NCBI GenBank assembly: GCA_021399445.1
Contig: JAJTUQ010000002.1
Location: forward strand, 6,014,001 to 6,078,000
Direction of reading: 5' to 3'
DNA from: Xylogone sp. PMI_703
Lineage: Eukaryota > Ascomycota > Leotiomycetes
Length of the DNA stretch: 64,000 nucleotides
The position numbers and the translations under genes were made by a program. The notes beneath the pieces were generated by a model, which was given only the letters and a program-made list of their open reading frames with translations, was not told the origin of the DNA and made no database searches. Shown here one piece after another: positions 10,064 through 21,284 of the stretch; within the stretch, counting starts at the first letter, position 1; each line of letters begins with the position of its first letter.

Positions 10064-13000
10064 TGAAGGTGTGTGGATGCCGAGTTCTATAGGTCTGCCA
10101 CTTGGTGCCTCTCTAGCCTGTTCTGTATTTGCTAGAGGGAGATCGATAGTGAGGACAGCTAAGTGTAGCTGTACGATATCTGTACCGAAACGAAGTCCTA
10201 AACGTCAGAGTGGCGAAATAGTAGGAGTAGGAAGTTGGAAATGCAACCGAGGGGCAGTTGATGCTGGATCGAGATCGAGCTCGTGACGTCAAACGAAGCG
10301 TGGACCACTTCGACAAACAACGCAAGATCTGTGCACTTCTCAACTCTTTTAACAAAACAAAAGCGACCTAGAGAACTTTTTTTCAGCGACCATGTAACTT
10401 TGTACCAAAGCTATAGCCCGTTGCTATCAGTCTCCGGGTGTGATAATGGGTCGAGGTGGTGCCCAAGCTCAGAGCTCGCTCTGCTGGGATGTGGGAGCTT
10501 AGACCAACAAATAAGAAATAGATGTCTCCAGTAGAGGTACGCAGCAGCTCCAACGCACCCTTAATCACAACTACAGGAGTGTTATTAAAGCCGTTGTATC
10601 AAGCTGCTTGCTTCTTTTGTATACTCGGATAATGAGATGGAGGGGTGCATCACCGAGCTTTTATACGATGGACCTCAATCTGCGGGCTGGGTATCGGATC
10701 TGGAAATCATGGAAGATATATAAGGATGTCAGAGGCACACACAGCTTACTACTTGCTACCTATAGTACCTCTGGCTCTCCATACGAAGTTTGCATCGGCG
10801 CGCCACTGCTTTAGTCAACGAATCCACAAGAGCGCGGCCGAGGATTCTTAGAAAGGTGAATTCCACATGTACAACCCGACCTGGCAACAGAGAGGGCAAG
10901 CCGAACGTCAACACGGATTCAACCACATGCTTCGAATGAGGGACGCCGTGGATGATACTTGTCACGATGGAGCCGAGCCCCCTGTCACGCCTCTGGATGT
11001 CTGTTACCGGGGCTGTCGAGTCTGGAAGTCAAGTAGGGTGGTGCAGCAGTCGTGCTGCAAGCAATTTTGAGGGGCAAAATGGCTTTCGGCGGCAAGAGAA
11101 GGCGACGGCCTCTCCTCCTAAGTTACAGCATCAGCGCCGAGATGTCTAGAGGGGTTAGCTCTTCTACATTGGTCCCGGATCCAAGAAGTCAAGTCCAGGC
11201 GAGCTCGTCGATTGACCAACTTTCAACAGCTTCAGCAGGGTCCCAGCCGGGCCCAAGCCTCCCGTACCAGCAACCATGGATCAAGCTTATTGAAAAGGGT
11301 ACATTGAGGGCATACTTGCAGGCGTGGCGCCGCTGGGCGACTCAATGCATCGATCAAGGTGCATCCTTTGTTCTTCCTGCTGTCTGACATGAGCTCGGAT
11401 GAGGCCGGATCTGGTTGGAGAGAATATCATATGAAGAGGACAGTCCGGAGCCTGATTTAAAGAATTGAGAAGATTCAGTACCCAGATGGGGTGGTAAGGC
11501 CCCAAACGAAGCGATCGGGCTAATTGTCTAGGCCTTCCTTAGCTGCAACAACCTCCTCGGGCCTTCGTGTGCAATAATGCTTTATTCGCCCCAAATGCGA
11601 GGGTACCGGAGCCGTGCAGGATAATTGTGGAGTTGGATAGCGGATGCTGCTGCACAGTAACGAAGCTGCCTTGGGGGATTCGTAGCAGGGATGGAAGCAT
11701 AAAGGGCTTGCCACGCTGGTTGGCCGGCTGGATCGAGTTGGACAAGCTCCTGGCGAATTCTGGGCTGGATTGATGGACGTGTGGATTCGTGGACGACGCT
11801 GCCGTGGTGAAAGGGCTCGAGGGGGCTGGATGCAACGGGAGGATGCTGGACGGAGGTTGTTCGCCAGGAAGACAGTGCACCCGCCTAACACGCCCAAGTA
11901 AGCACCTCGCACGGTGCACCAGCAGCAACCGACGTCTGGCAACCGGGGGCGCCTGGAGGTCGCCGGCGTGCAACGGTACCACACCCGGAGATTCCACGCC
12001 CCAATCACTGTGCTGGCTGCGGTTAGGGGCCAAGGTTCGGGGGCTTACAGGGCACGGCGCACCCAATGGCCGAGGGCAGGTAAACCTTATTTGCATCGCT
12101 GCGCTTCCCCCGAGCCCCTCACGCCCCTCTTCTTGCCTCCCCTCTATCACTGAGCTCTGTTGCCCCGCTCTCGTCGCGATGACTTGACCCATACTCTGGC
12201 CCGTCTCCTCCCCCGCTTCAGCAGACCAACGACGGCTCCTGGCGGCCTCTGCGCGGTGGGATCAACATTAGGTACAAGTACTGTACTGCAGTATCACAGC
12301 CCTCCGTCGCAATTGAAGGCGCAGTTGGCCGATGGCTGGCTCGTGAACGGACTCCTCGAGGACTTCTACCCAGACCCTCTGGGCATGATCTTAGGAGCCA
12401 CACTATGAGCACTAGGCATTCCCGCAGAATGGTGCTATTCCTTATCCAGATCTGGTCGATGGCAACCCCGATCTCGATGCACCTAAGCATGTATGCCGGC
12501 CACATACACAGGTCACCGAAGAGCATGTGCACTAGATAGGGTTTTTGGATCTTCAGCTTGAGTATAGGGAAAAGGGGCAAGCGTGGTTGCATAACCGTTG
12601 TGCAAAACAAAATTACGCCTTTTTTGACTTGGAAAGCGCCAATCTTTTTGCTCATTTATTAGCATATCTTTGCTATTACTTGATCGTGTCCTCATAGCCA
12701 ACGGACCAGTTCCGCAAGCTCCACGCTTCAAGAAAGCCTCGACCATTTGGAGACTAAAGCTATGGACAAGGAAGATACATATAGCTCAATGGAGGGAAAA
12801 AGAGTGCGTAATCGTCTCATAGTCCCCATACCTTTCGATTTTAGTGTTGGATCTATAGCAATGGTCAGAGGGGAGACAAAGGGGAAAGTTGATGGATGAA
12901 GCATAGGGCTTCTCTTTCTGGTCATTTGGATCTCCCGTTGGACCAATTACGAAAAGACCAAGCGGCCATTTTCGGTTTTCAAGAGCATGTCCCATGCCAG

Positions 13001-14189
13001 AGATCTGTCCATCATTCTCTAGTCTTCCTTAGTCATCGCAATCGTTGGTTGTTGTCGTTATTGTTGTATATCTGGCCCAGTCCATACCTACGGTTCCTGC
13101 TGCATCCTCTAACCCGTCATTCTTGCCACTCGGTTTCCAGACGCCAAAAATGGTGCTGTGCCTTATAAACTGACTCGTTGCAAAGAACAGAATACGGAAG
13201 AAGAGAATTTCTGATTCGAGCGCATCGTAACGGATCTGGGACTGCTGCAAGGGGATTCGACGGACACACCTATCTAAGAAGACGGTTAACGGTTCAATGG
13301 GCCGTTACGAGCTCCGGTACCACCAAAAATCAAAATCCGTCAACGAATACGGTTCGAGGGGAAAGAGAATTCTTCTTCGATGAGGACAAAATCTGGACCC
13401 GTCTCATCTGAACGTCGAGCAATCACAAATTCACACATGGGGACTGTACAAGTCCCGGTACAGTGAAGTTCTTCGATAATGCCGAGTTACCTTTTTCGTG
13501 TTGGGACTTTGTCCTGACGTCACTTTTGAATCACCTCTACTTTATTTCAGGAGCGATCCACGGAGGCGGGCAACTTCGTCCTGGTGATGGTCACAGTATC
13601 TCTGCTTGTGGACGAGCGATGTGTGTTGTTGGAAAGAAATCATATATTTCTTCAACTGCGTATGCTAATATATTATGCCGTTATTACATTGTTTTAATTA
13701 TACAATGGTGCATGCGGCTTCAAAACTCCCCCTACGCCAAGGTAAGGTCGATCATGTTGCACATAATAGCTGGTCCAGATCCGCTGGCTGAGTAACTGTC
13801 TTAGGCAGTGCACCCTTACGCAAGTGTATTGTCCCTCTGTAGGCCACATCCCAGCTTGTGTCGTCAAAGAATGCCGCTGGAAGCCGACAGACTCCCCCAC
13901 ACGGCATAACTGATTTCATGCCTGTGCCTGAATGATCCCTTTGGAGCCGCAAAAGGGAAACCGTTCCGTCTCAGTAGACTCAAGATCAAAGCCCCCATAC
14001 CAGCCATACAGTCATGAGGCAGAGGCTGCAACTTGATCAATTCTAACCTCTAGCCCATAAAATGTCTAGATCTGCCAGGATTAAAACTTCCTTGTTATCG
14101 GTATAATGCCCTTCTCTTACAATGCATATGCGCAACTTTCCCTGATCTAAGCTTATATAATAAAACTTCTTTGTAAGCAGCTTCACTCC
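10064..14189. other. Long gene-poor region upstream of bHLH gene
   Basis: About 4.1 kb with no gene I can support. The 11.0-12.4 kb part is GC-richer and holds long overlapping open frames on both strands (up to 217 codons at 11539-12192, minus), whose translations are rich in Arg/Pro/Ser/Cys without domain or codon logic, as expected of chance frames in GC-rich DNA. A CAGTAC-motif cluster sits at 12272-12293. It probably includes the bHLH promoter on the left and the 3' flank of the Zn2Cys6 gene on the right. Confidence 0.5.
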
Positions 14190-16659
14190 TCACACCTCTG
14201 GTTCGGTAGTCAGGACCTTGAAGCCAGCTTGTTCTAACTGATCGGTGTCTGTGGGAATGAACGGTCGTCCTTGTAGTGGGAAGGTCCAGAAAAGAGGACT
14301 ATTGTCATCTTCAGAGCTCCGGATAAAGCTGCTTACCGAGTCAAGTGCCTTCACATCTGGGTTAAACATATGAGTCGAAGTAGGTGAGGGCACTCGATTG
14401 ACTATATCTTGACTCTTCTCTTTCTCTTTCTCTTTCTGTTCCGGCTCATCCGGGTCCTTGTCGGTCAGCTTGCCTTCGTCATCTATGTCGATGTCGATAC
14501 CCCAGACAGCTGCCAGTTGTCTAACAATATCAATTGCACGGTCTGCGACGCCATGACCATTTGCCATTGACTTGAGATGTTCTATAGACTGCACCAAAGG
14601 CTCTCGTCCTCCCCAGCCGTTCCCCACGCTTACAAGGTGAGTGATTCCAGCTGTTAGAACGAAGTATGGAACAAAGGAAGGTGTCCGTTCTAGCGTATAC
14701 AACTTAGAATAGGAATTTGCCAGTGCGCAGATTGCTTCTCCTGCCTGGCGACATATTTCTCTGGGTGAAACAGTCGATCCAACAAGTTCGAGCTTAATAA
14801 AGGGCCGGAATAGTAAAAGAATTGCATAATGGTAATACATGCTGTAGCTTGTTAGCGCTTTACAGTTGCTTGCTAAGCTTAGGCTATACTTACTGAGCAA
14901 ACAAAACGGCCGGTGTGAAGTTTTGCCCAAGTCGAAGAGCATTTGGAATCTGATCGTACCAGTCCAAATACCTTCTATATATTCTCAGAAGTGTCTGCGA
15001 TGTGACAAATTTCCCGGGTGTATAGTACGCATATAACGAGTGATGTACAATTTCAGATAGCTCGCAGAAAGTCTTATAGACGCTGCGAACATTTGATGGC
15101 TGCTGAGTAGGGAATTGCTCAATTGGAGCTGTGTTTTAACGTCAGTAACTTCTTCCAATATGTGAGAAATACGGGTTTGCTCACCGTCATCGGTATACGG
15201 AATCCACGATGCTGCCTCGATGTGATCTATTATAGCCGGTTTCGCTATTACTTTCAGGTTACGGGAGTAATGAGGCAGACGCCCAATACTAATAGACCAT
15301 GCTCTGTTATAGGAACTCCAAGTTAATATCGATGCTAACTTTCGTATGCGGACATGCTGGTGGTTTGCTGTAGGCATTCAGTCCACTACCAGGGGGCTCG
15401 GATACTTACTGGTCTAAAGAGAATGCACCCCAAAATGTGGCAGCACGGACTGCCATTTCTTCGTCTTGAATATTTACCGTAGTATCTGAACCGAAATCTT
15501 GATGCAAGCCCATCTCAATTGCAAGTCGAATCGACTGCCCTGACAAGTATAGGCTAACAGAAGTGCGACCACGACTCGCTTCTCGAATAGACATTAACCC
15601 GAGCGCTTGGATTGTGGTCAGTTTATGGAGGTCCTCCTCGGCATCTAATAACCTCATGGCTTCGGCAAAAAAATGGTCTCCTGAGGTATTCTTGTCGTTC
15701 GGGTCCCCTCTCGCATCGATTCGGTGAGAAAACCGGCAGCCGACAGCAAGCAATGCATTGACAAGCAAAGATGAACAATGCCTTTGCCTACCATTGCGGA
15801 AATCATCCAGGAAATGCTCCTTGCTCAAGGAAGCAAAGGTTGGATATTCCCAGCAAAAGTAAAGGGCCAAGAGATGCTCAACTAAGTCTCCATCAGAGCA
15901 TACTGCCGTCCAAGACCCGCTATAGTTCACAGCCGGTTGTAGATTTAACCCGAAACCTGGATTCAGAATCATCTCCCTACCATTATCTTTTCCTGTCCGC
16001 ACAACAGCACTGGAAGATTCTTGTCGAGCAGGCTGCGCTGTCCACGTTGAAGGCATTGGATATTTTAGGTTGGCACCTGAGGCTGGTCTGGATTCGGGTG
16101 TCCAGTCCATACGCTCTTGACTACTCCTTTCTGATGATCCTCCACTGTCCCCCTTCGCTTTCTGCTGCCAATGCCATGAATAGAACGAAGGATTAGGCTG
16201 TGCGATTGAAGGTCTCTCATGTTCTGCAGTGGGTTTTTCTACGGCTTTCCCGGTCGACTTTTCCAATTCTTGAAGTAGACTGTCCATGGACTCTCGGTTC
16301 TGCAGATGTGACAGAATCATTTGCGTATTCTCACCAGCAGCCAGAGCGCCCAAGACACGCTCGCTCTGCTGCTGATGCCTGCGTAAAACATCGAGTTCCG
16401 ACCTCATCTCTTCTTTTGTTTGTCGTACGGGAAGTTCGTAGATACATTGAGTATTGTTCTGTTGGCATCTGCCACATGGCTCTTTACCATCGCACTTTAG
16501 TCGCGTGTTAATAACGCTCATCTTTCCGAAGCTCATAGTGAGATAAGAGAAGTTGCAGCCACGTACCTTTGCTCTCTTTTTGCGACATTCAGTGCAGGCA
16601 TTAGGCGTTACAACCCCAAGCCCTCGTCGTTTTCGCGGATTGCTACTTTCTTCGGACAT
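14190..16659 (-). CDS. Zn2Cys6 transcription factor with fungal_trans domain
   Basis: Five exons (16659-16567, 16494-15410, 15303-15185, 15128-14894, 14841-14190) encode 727 aa. The binuclear zinc cluster uses C22, C25, C32, C38, C41 and C48, and is only complete after removing a 72-nt in-frame intron between C25 and C32; leaving it in would wrongly insert 24 residues. A short coiled segment follows (about 60-95). Residues ~240-600 form the fungal-specific middle homology region, with WGAFSLDQAWSISIGRLP, PAIIDHIEAASWIPYTDDG and YYHYAILLLFRPFIKLEL as family hallmarks. Near the C-terminus a Lys-Glu run is encoded by a CTTTCT-type repeat. It is a nuclear DNA-binding regulator, resembling the group often labelled nirA-like; its actual target is not deducible. 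No enzyme cluster adjoins it. Confidence 0.92.
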
Positions 16660-18227
16660 ACCCAGAAGTGACGAAATTCAGTTAAGTTGAGGCTCGAATC
16701 CGGAATTGTCTCAAGGTATACTCTCGCCACGCGGAACTACATGCACATCATACAGCATGGCACCACGAATTAAAATACACTCCGCTGTTGCAGAATTGGT
16801 ATGGAGAGTTATAGTTTGCAGTGGCAGGTCCACAGGATGGAAGCAGCGAGACTGTTCGTGCGAATTCGAGATGCAGACTGGGAGGAACATTGGAGTCCCC
16901 GTGGCCGGCCCAAGACAGGCTCCAGGACAGCCTCGCAGAAAATTATCTGGACAATGACGTAGGAGGGGTAAGCCAGGGGGGGCGTGATTCTTGCGGTTGA
17001 TCCCTGCGTGCTCAACCGGGAGGAAGTGGCATGCTTTGGCGGGTGCTTGCTGGGCCTTTTTGGCGACCCCAGGCCCCGCCAAACACCACCAACAACTGTC
17101 AACTCGCCAGCCCAGCCCAGCTCCGAGGGGTCCGCCAGCACAACGTCCACAGGAGACGCACTGGAGGATGCTCCGCTCCCAGGGACACAGGGGGACTCTG
17201 TTGCACGCACTTTGCTGAATCGCCCAATGTACAACTGCATAAAAGTACAGGTCTGTCGCCGAGGACCAGAGGATCGCATCGTATCTATTCTACAGCGCCT
17301 GTTGGGGTTTCCCCGCGGCCGCAGTGGTCACTCTTCAATCTTCATCATTGCGTGCTCCCGTCGACAACTCCCTCGGAGCGCTGGATGGCTAGGTCTTCTC
17401 AGGGCTTCGCCGGTGCGCGGGCTCTCAGGGACAGCCAGGGCGGCAGGGTCTTTGATGGAATACCACCCTCCCTTGCACCTTATCGATAGTTTGATCGAGC
17501 CAAAGGGTTCCCGAACGCTCTCGAGAGTCCAGGAAAATACGAGGAGTTGTTAGTCATACGACGAACACCCCGCTGCCGTTGTACTAGTGGAACAGGAAAG
17601 GACCTTTGTGGTGTTGCAGAGTCCAGACCCCGAAGTATGGTCCGGTAGAGCTGTACTCTCATACCAGGCGTACCCAATATGTTTCGCATCCTCCAGAACC
17701 TCATCCGGTCTCGTGTCCACATGCGAATCTATCTGACAGCTCTGATCTGGACCCCTAAAATCACATGTTATCAATTTTCTCTATCCACACATCTCTGGAT
17801 GGCATCTCTCTAAACGGTGTATCTTCCGTATCGGATACTGCCCATAAGTGTGTGCAGATCCGTTTGGTATCTAGTATCTCCAAGTCGATGGCGTATTGCA
17901 GCAAATCGGCCCTGCCGGGATTGACGATTCACTTCAACTCTCGAATACACGGCTTTGGCTTCAGTCATGCGTCCCTTGGGTTCCATTGCCTTCCGAAATT
18001 GACAGTTGAGGCGGGGGACCGACGTTGTCTTATGACCACACGTGACTGCGATTATGTGCTGCTCAAGGTGGGGGAGGGAGAAAGAACAGGCAGGGGTGCG
18101 CATTCTCAGGGTCTCTTGGAGGCTCACCATCCATGCAGATGGATGTGTAACACAAGCTCAGGCCGTATCTCCTCTCATAATCCCTAGCAGTAATTGATCT
18201 TTCTGAGCCAGAGACAGGAGGCCCGCC
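16660..18227. other. Divergent intergenic region, Zn2Cys6 factor / hydrolase
   Basis: About 1.6 kb between divergent genes. The 16.9-17.5 kb part is GC-richer and open on several frames (up to 189 codons), but none reads as a protein. Likely the long promoter of the transcription factor plus that of the hydrolase gene. Confidence 0.5.
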
Positions 18228-19778
18228 ATGGCCACTCAAGATAGAAAAGCTCCTGCGCTCTCATATTCAACAACGCCGATTGCACTATCTGAAGGCGTCA
18301 CGATACAATATTCACTGACGAGAAGAGCCAAGAATAGTGGTGAGGTAGGCCCTGGTTTATTTGTCCTCTCTGCCGTAGGGGACAATAGGGAGAACAAGAC
18401 ACAAGCAAAGGCAACCTTGGATCCTGAACCGTTGCAGAAGTGGGCCGAAGAGGGCTTTACTGTAGCTCAAATTACCGTTCCTAAACTTAGTAGTACATGG
18501 GACAGCGAAGACGATTTTGCAAAAGCCATTGAGTGGATGAAGGCACTCAACGTATATGATGGCTTGAAAGGCGTCATAGGTGAGGATACAGTCTCTTAAT
18601 TTGGACGTGCTCAAGTGTGTGGTAGATTATATGGCGTCTGGTATCGAGTAATCTTGCAACTTATATCTCTGCTTATCAACTAGAATTTCTGCGCTCATCC
18701 ATCTGTTGCTGACTGATTAATTCGTCTAGTATATGGCTGTGATAGGTCTCTGAATAATGATCGTTTAGAGTCCCTCAATTCAATATTAGGCTCTATCTCA
18801 CAGATAAAAGCAATTGTTACTTATGTACCTGGAATCAAGCATGAATCTCCGACTCTGATACATCAGGTGTCAATTCCTGGCTCCAGTAATGTAAATACAA
18901 CAATCAAAGCTGGAGATGCCGTTTACTCATATGAAAATGTGCCATCGACAAACTTTGTTATCCCTGGCCATCCGGATTACGAGGCTGGTGCAGCAGGCCT
19001 GGCACATTCAAGAAGTTTAGCATTTATAAAGAAACGCCTCGACGGTCCATACTTTGATCTTGAGCGAATCTGGGATGAGCATACGCTGTTCGAATTTGGA
19101 GAGAGAAATGTTGAGAAGACCATGTCAACAATGGTTGAAGAGCCATACGTCAATCATATCCCAACAGTATGTATAACGGGCGCTTCGAGAGAGAACGAAA
19201 TGCTCACACTGCTTGAACAGCTGACAGGGGGGATTGGCCGAAAAGCTTTGACAGACTTCTACCGAAACCACTTTATATTTAGTAACCCTGAAGATACAAA
19301 ACTGGAACTGGTGAGTCGAACGGTTGGAACGGATAGGGTCATTGATGAGTTTATATTCAGCTTCACGCATGATCGTGTCGTTGACTGGCTGTAAGCGAGC
19401 GTCTCCTATTTTTCTTGCTGCTACCTTCGATGTCTTGGCATCTTTGCTCAACGAACGTGTAGTATCCCTGGAATCCCCCCTACGCATAAACAGGTGCGTA
19501 TCCCATTCACATCCATAGTCAATATCCGTGGAGACAGGCTGTTTCATGAACATATTGCCTGGGACCAAGCAACTGTTCTTCGACAACTTGGTCTGCTACC
19601 TAAGTATCTTCCATTCCCATATCCCCTTCCTGACGGTCGTGCCCCGGCGGCTGGAAAGAGATTCGAATATCGAGTGCCAACCGCAGGCGTTCAGACCGCT
19701 GAGAAGCTGGTGGATGAGAGCAGTGTCCTGAGCAACCAGATGCTGAGATTCGAGATTAGGGAGGTTGATGATGTATAG
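18228..19778 (+). CDS. Dienelactone-hydrolase-like protein fused to SnoaL-like domain
   Basis: Three exons (18228-18579, 18730-19390, 19463-19778) encode 442 aa. Residues ~10-210 resemble the carboxymethylenebutenolidase (dienelactone hydrolase) alpha/beta fold. C121 in VYGCDRS falls where the nucleophile Cys is expected (usual motif G-x-C-x-G-G, here degenerate), and H198 in VIPGHPDY falls where the catalytic His is expected. I cannot point to the acidic residue. From ~220 onward it matches a SnoaL-like (NTF2-fold) domain: GRKALTDFYRNHFIF, VDWL, VRIPFTSIVNIRGDRLFHEH, WDQATVLRQLG. Fungal proteins with this two-domain layout are commonly annotated carboxymethylenebutenolidase, but their reaction is mostly untested. 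A Met at 18228 in good context opens the frame. An AATAAA lies just past the stop. Confidence 0.85.
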
Positions 19779-20061
19779 CGTTTAAGCACATGGAATAAAC
19801 ATGCTCCTCTTGGTAGTGAATTGGATGGAATTAAAATAGAACGGCGTATAAATTCGACGTGTCAAATCCATCGCGTGAACATGCTGACTTCGGTTTCAAG
19901 AACAAAACGCTCCTTTGATAGGAGAGTATCAAAATGTGACGTTCCAACCAATTGAGTTGACCAAGCTTGAGTGATTGTTTCACAAACGCTCGTCAACAAG
20001 AGCACTTCTCCACAGCCAATGCACTGCGCCACCATCCAATGGTCACTGCTTCTAGATGAAT

Positions 20062-20575
20062 TTATTCTCCAATAACGTATGTGCAGCCTTCGGCGCCAAC
20101 CCACACCTCATGAACCTTCCCAGCATCAACATCTATTCGATCTCCAACGCCAAATGTGGTCTTCTGGGGGTCCTTGTCTTGCGGATACCAGATTGTCAAT
20201 TCCCCGCTCAAGATCAAATGCGTGGTTAACCCTCTATGCGAGTGAGGCGGGTAGTAGGCTTTCCTAGACATGGGTAAATGCCTCATCAGTGACTGAGCCA
20301 GAAGGCAGAGTTGACGTCTGATAGGGGATGCGCAGGGCTGCCTCTGAGCGAGGCTGTGCTAGGTGATGTGGGACGTCGGCGATGAGACTTACGGACTGTC
20401 CGTCCATGTAAAAGCGTGTGGGAAGCCCCACGATCGGACGGTCTGTTCGGGATTGGAGTCTTTGCTGGCCATTATTGCAGGGGATTTGGAGATAGAATGA
20501 GCGTGGAATAAACGTGGTTGAATTTGCAAGAAGAGATGGATGGGATGAGAAGAATGATGAGGCTGTTGTCGTCAT
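20062..20575 (-). pseudogene. Cupin-domain protein, apparent frameshift
   Basis: Two frames together read as a single-cupin protein of about 165-170 aa. The first (20575 to ~20270) starts MTTTASSFFSSHP and carries GLPTRFYMDGQSVSLIADVP; it ends at a stop at 20264. The second (to 20062) continues with SRKAYYPPHSHRGLTTHLI, the metal-binding cupin motif 1 (two His), then GELTIWYP and GVGDRIDVDAGKVHEVWVG, cupin motif 2 with its His. The join needs a one-base shift within about 20264-20290. No intron fits: the only strong donor (GTAAGT near 20393) would give a 34-nt intron or would remove coding-like sequence. So this is either a broken gene, a sequence error or an unusual splice. Downstream of, and convergent with, the hydrolase gene. 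Confidence 0.65.
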
Positions 20576-21284
20576 GTGCCGCTGTGTTTAGAAACACCCC
20601 GGCTTGGCCTGCCCTCGTCAGTTCGCTGGTTCTCAGGTACGGGCCGCGGGGTCTCCGTTGCTGAGACCCAGACGGCTCTTGTTACTGTAGTCGAATAAAA
20701 TTTCAGATGTAATTTCGCAACGCCCATGGTGCAGACACTTGCTACCTCTGGCCAAGTATATTGATCCTGACATTCTAGGATTGAAAGACGGCACTAATCC
20801 TACGTGTACATGCAGCCTTGTGCCCAGCGGGCTGTGAGCAGTGACCATGTCATCTCCGGACACCATTCCAGGGCCAATGCGGGCATCGCGCGAGCCTTGC
20901 TTGCTGTCAGTTTCGAGCTGAAAGTCTGGAGCCTTCCTTCAAAAGGCCGGTGATTTCGCGATGTCCTCCAGCAACAAGATTACTATCCGACTCATTCCTA
21001 TCGCCGTTCTCATGTCATAACATATCCCTCTCTTTTTATATCTAATGTATTAATAGTTTCTTTACGCAACATTTCTTTCTGGTAGGTACCCTACACCACC
21101 CTCTCCTACCAAGCACGTCAAAAGAGAGAAAATGAGGCTGTGATCATTAAAACTAGACCAAAGGCAGCCTGCCGGCATTTCAATTTTCTGGTTATTGAGG
21201 TTATAATTTAAGCAGCAGATGGATTGCTAATCAGTTTATTCAGTCGATCAGCTGTATGCACCTGTACCCCGCGATCCAGTCAAC
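20576..21284. other. Intergenic, cupin / PLC divergent
   Basis: About 710 bp between the cupin start and the phospholipase C start. A short minus-strand frame (20633-20866) has no recognisable feature. Presumably contains both promoters. Confidence 0.5.

Noticed and set aside
11539..12192. 217-codon minus-strand frame with long plus-strand counterparts
   Set aside because: Same reasoning: GC-rich, low stop-codon density on several frames, no motif or splice logic.
20360..20394. A 34-nt intron (GTAAGT...CCTAG) that would join the cupin frames
   Set aside because: Shorter than known fungal introns, and the sequence after it in the new frame is less protein-like than the uninterrupted first frame.
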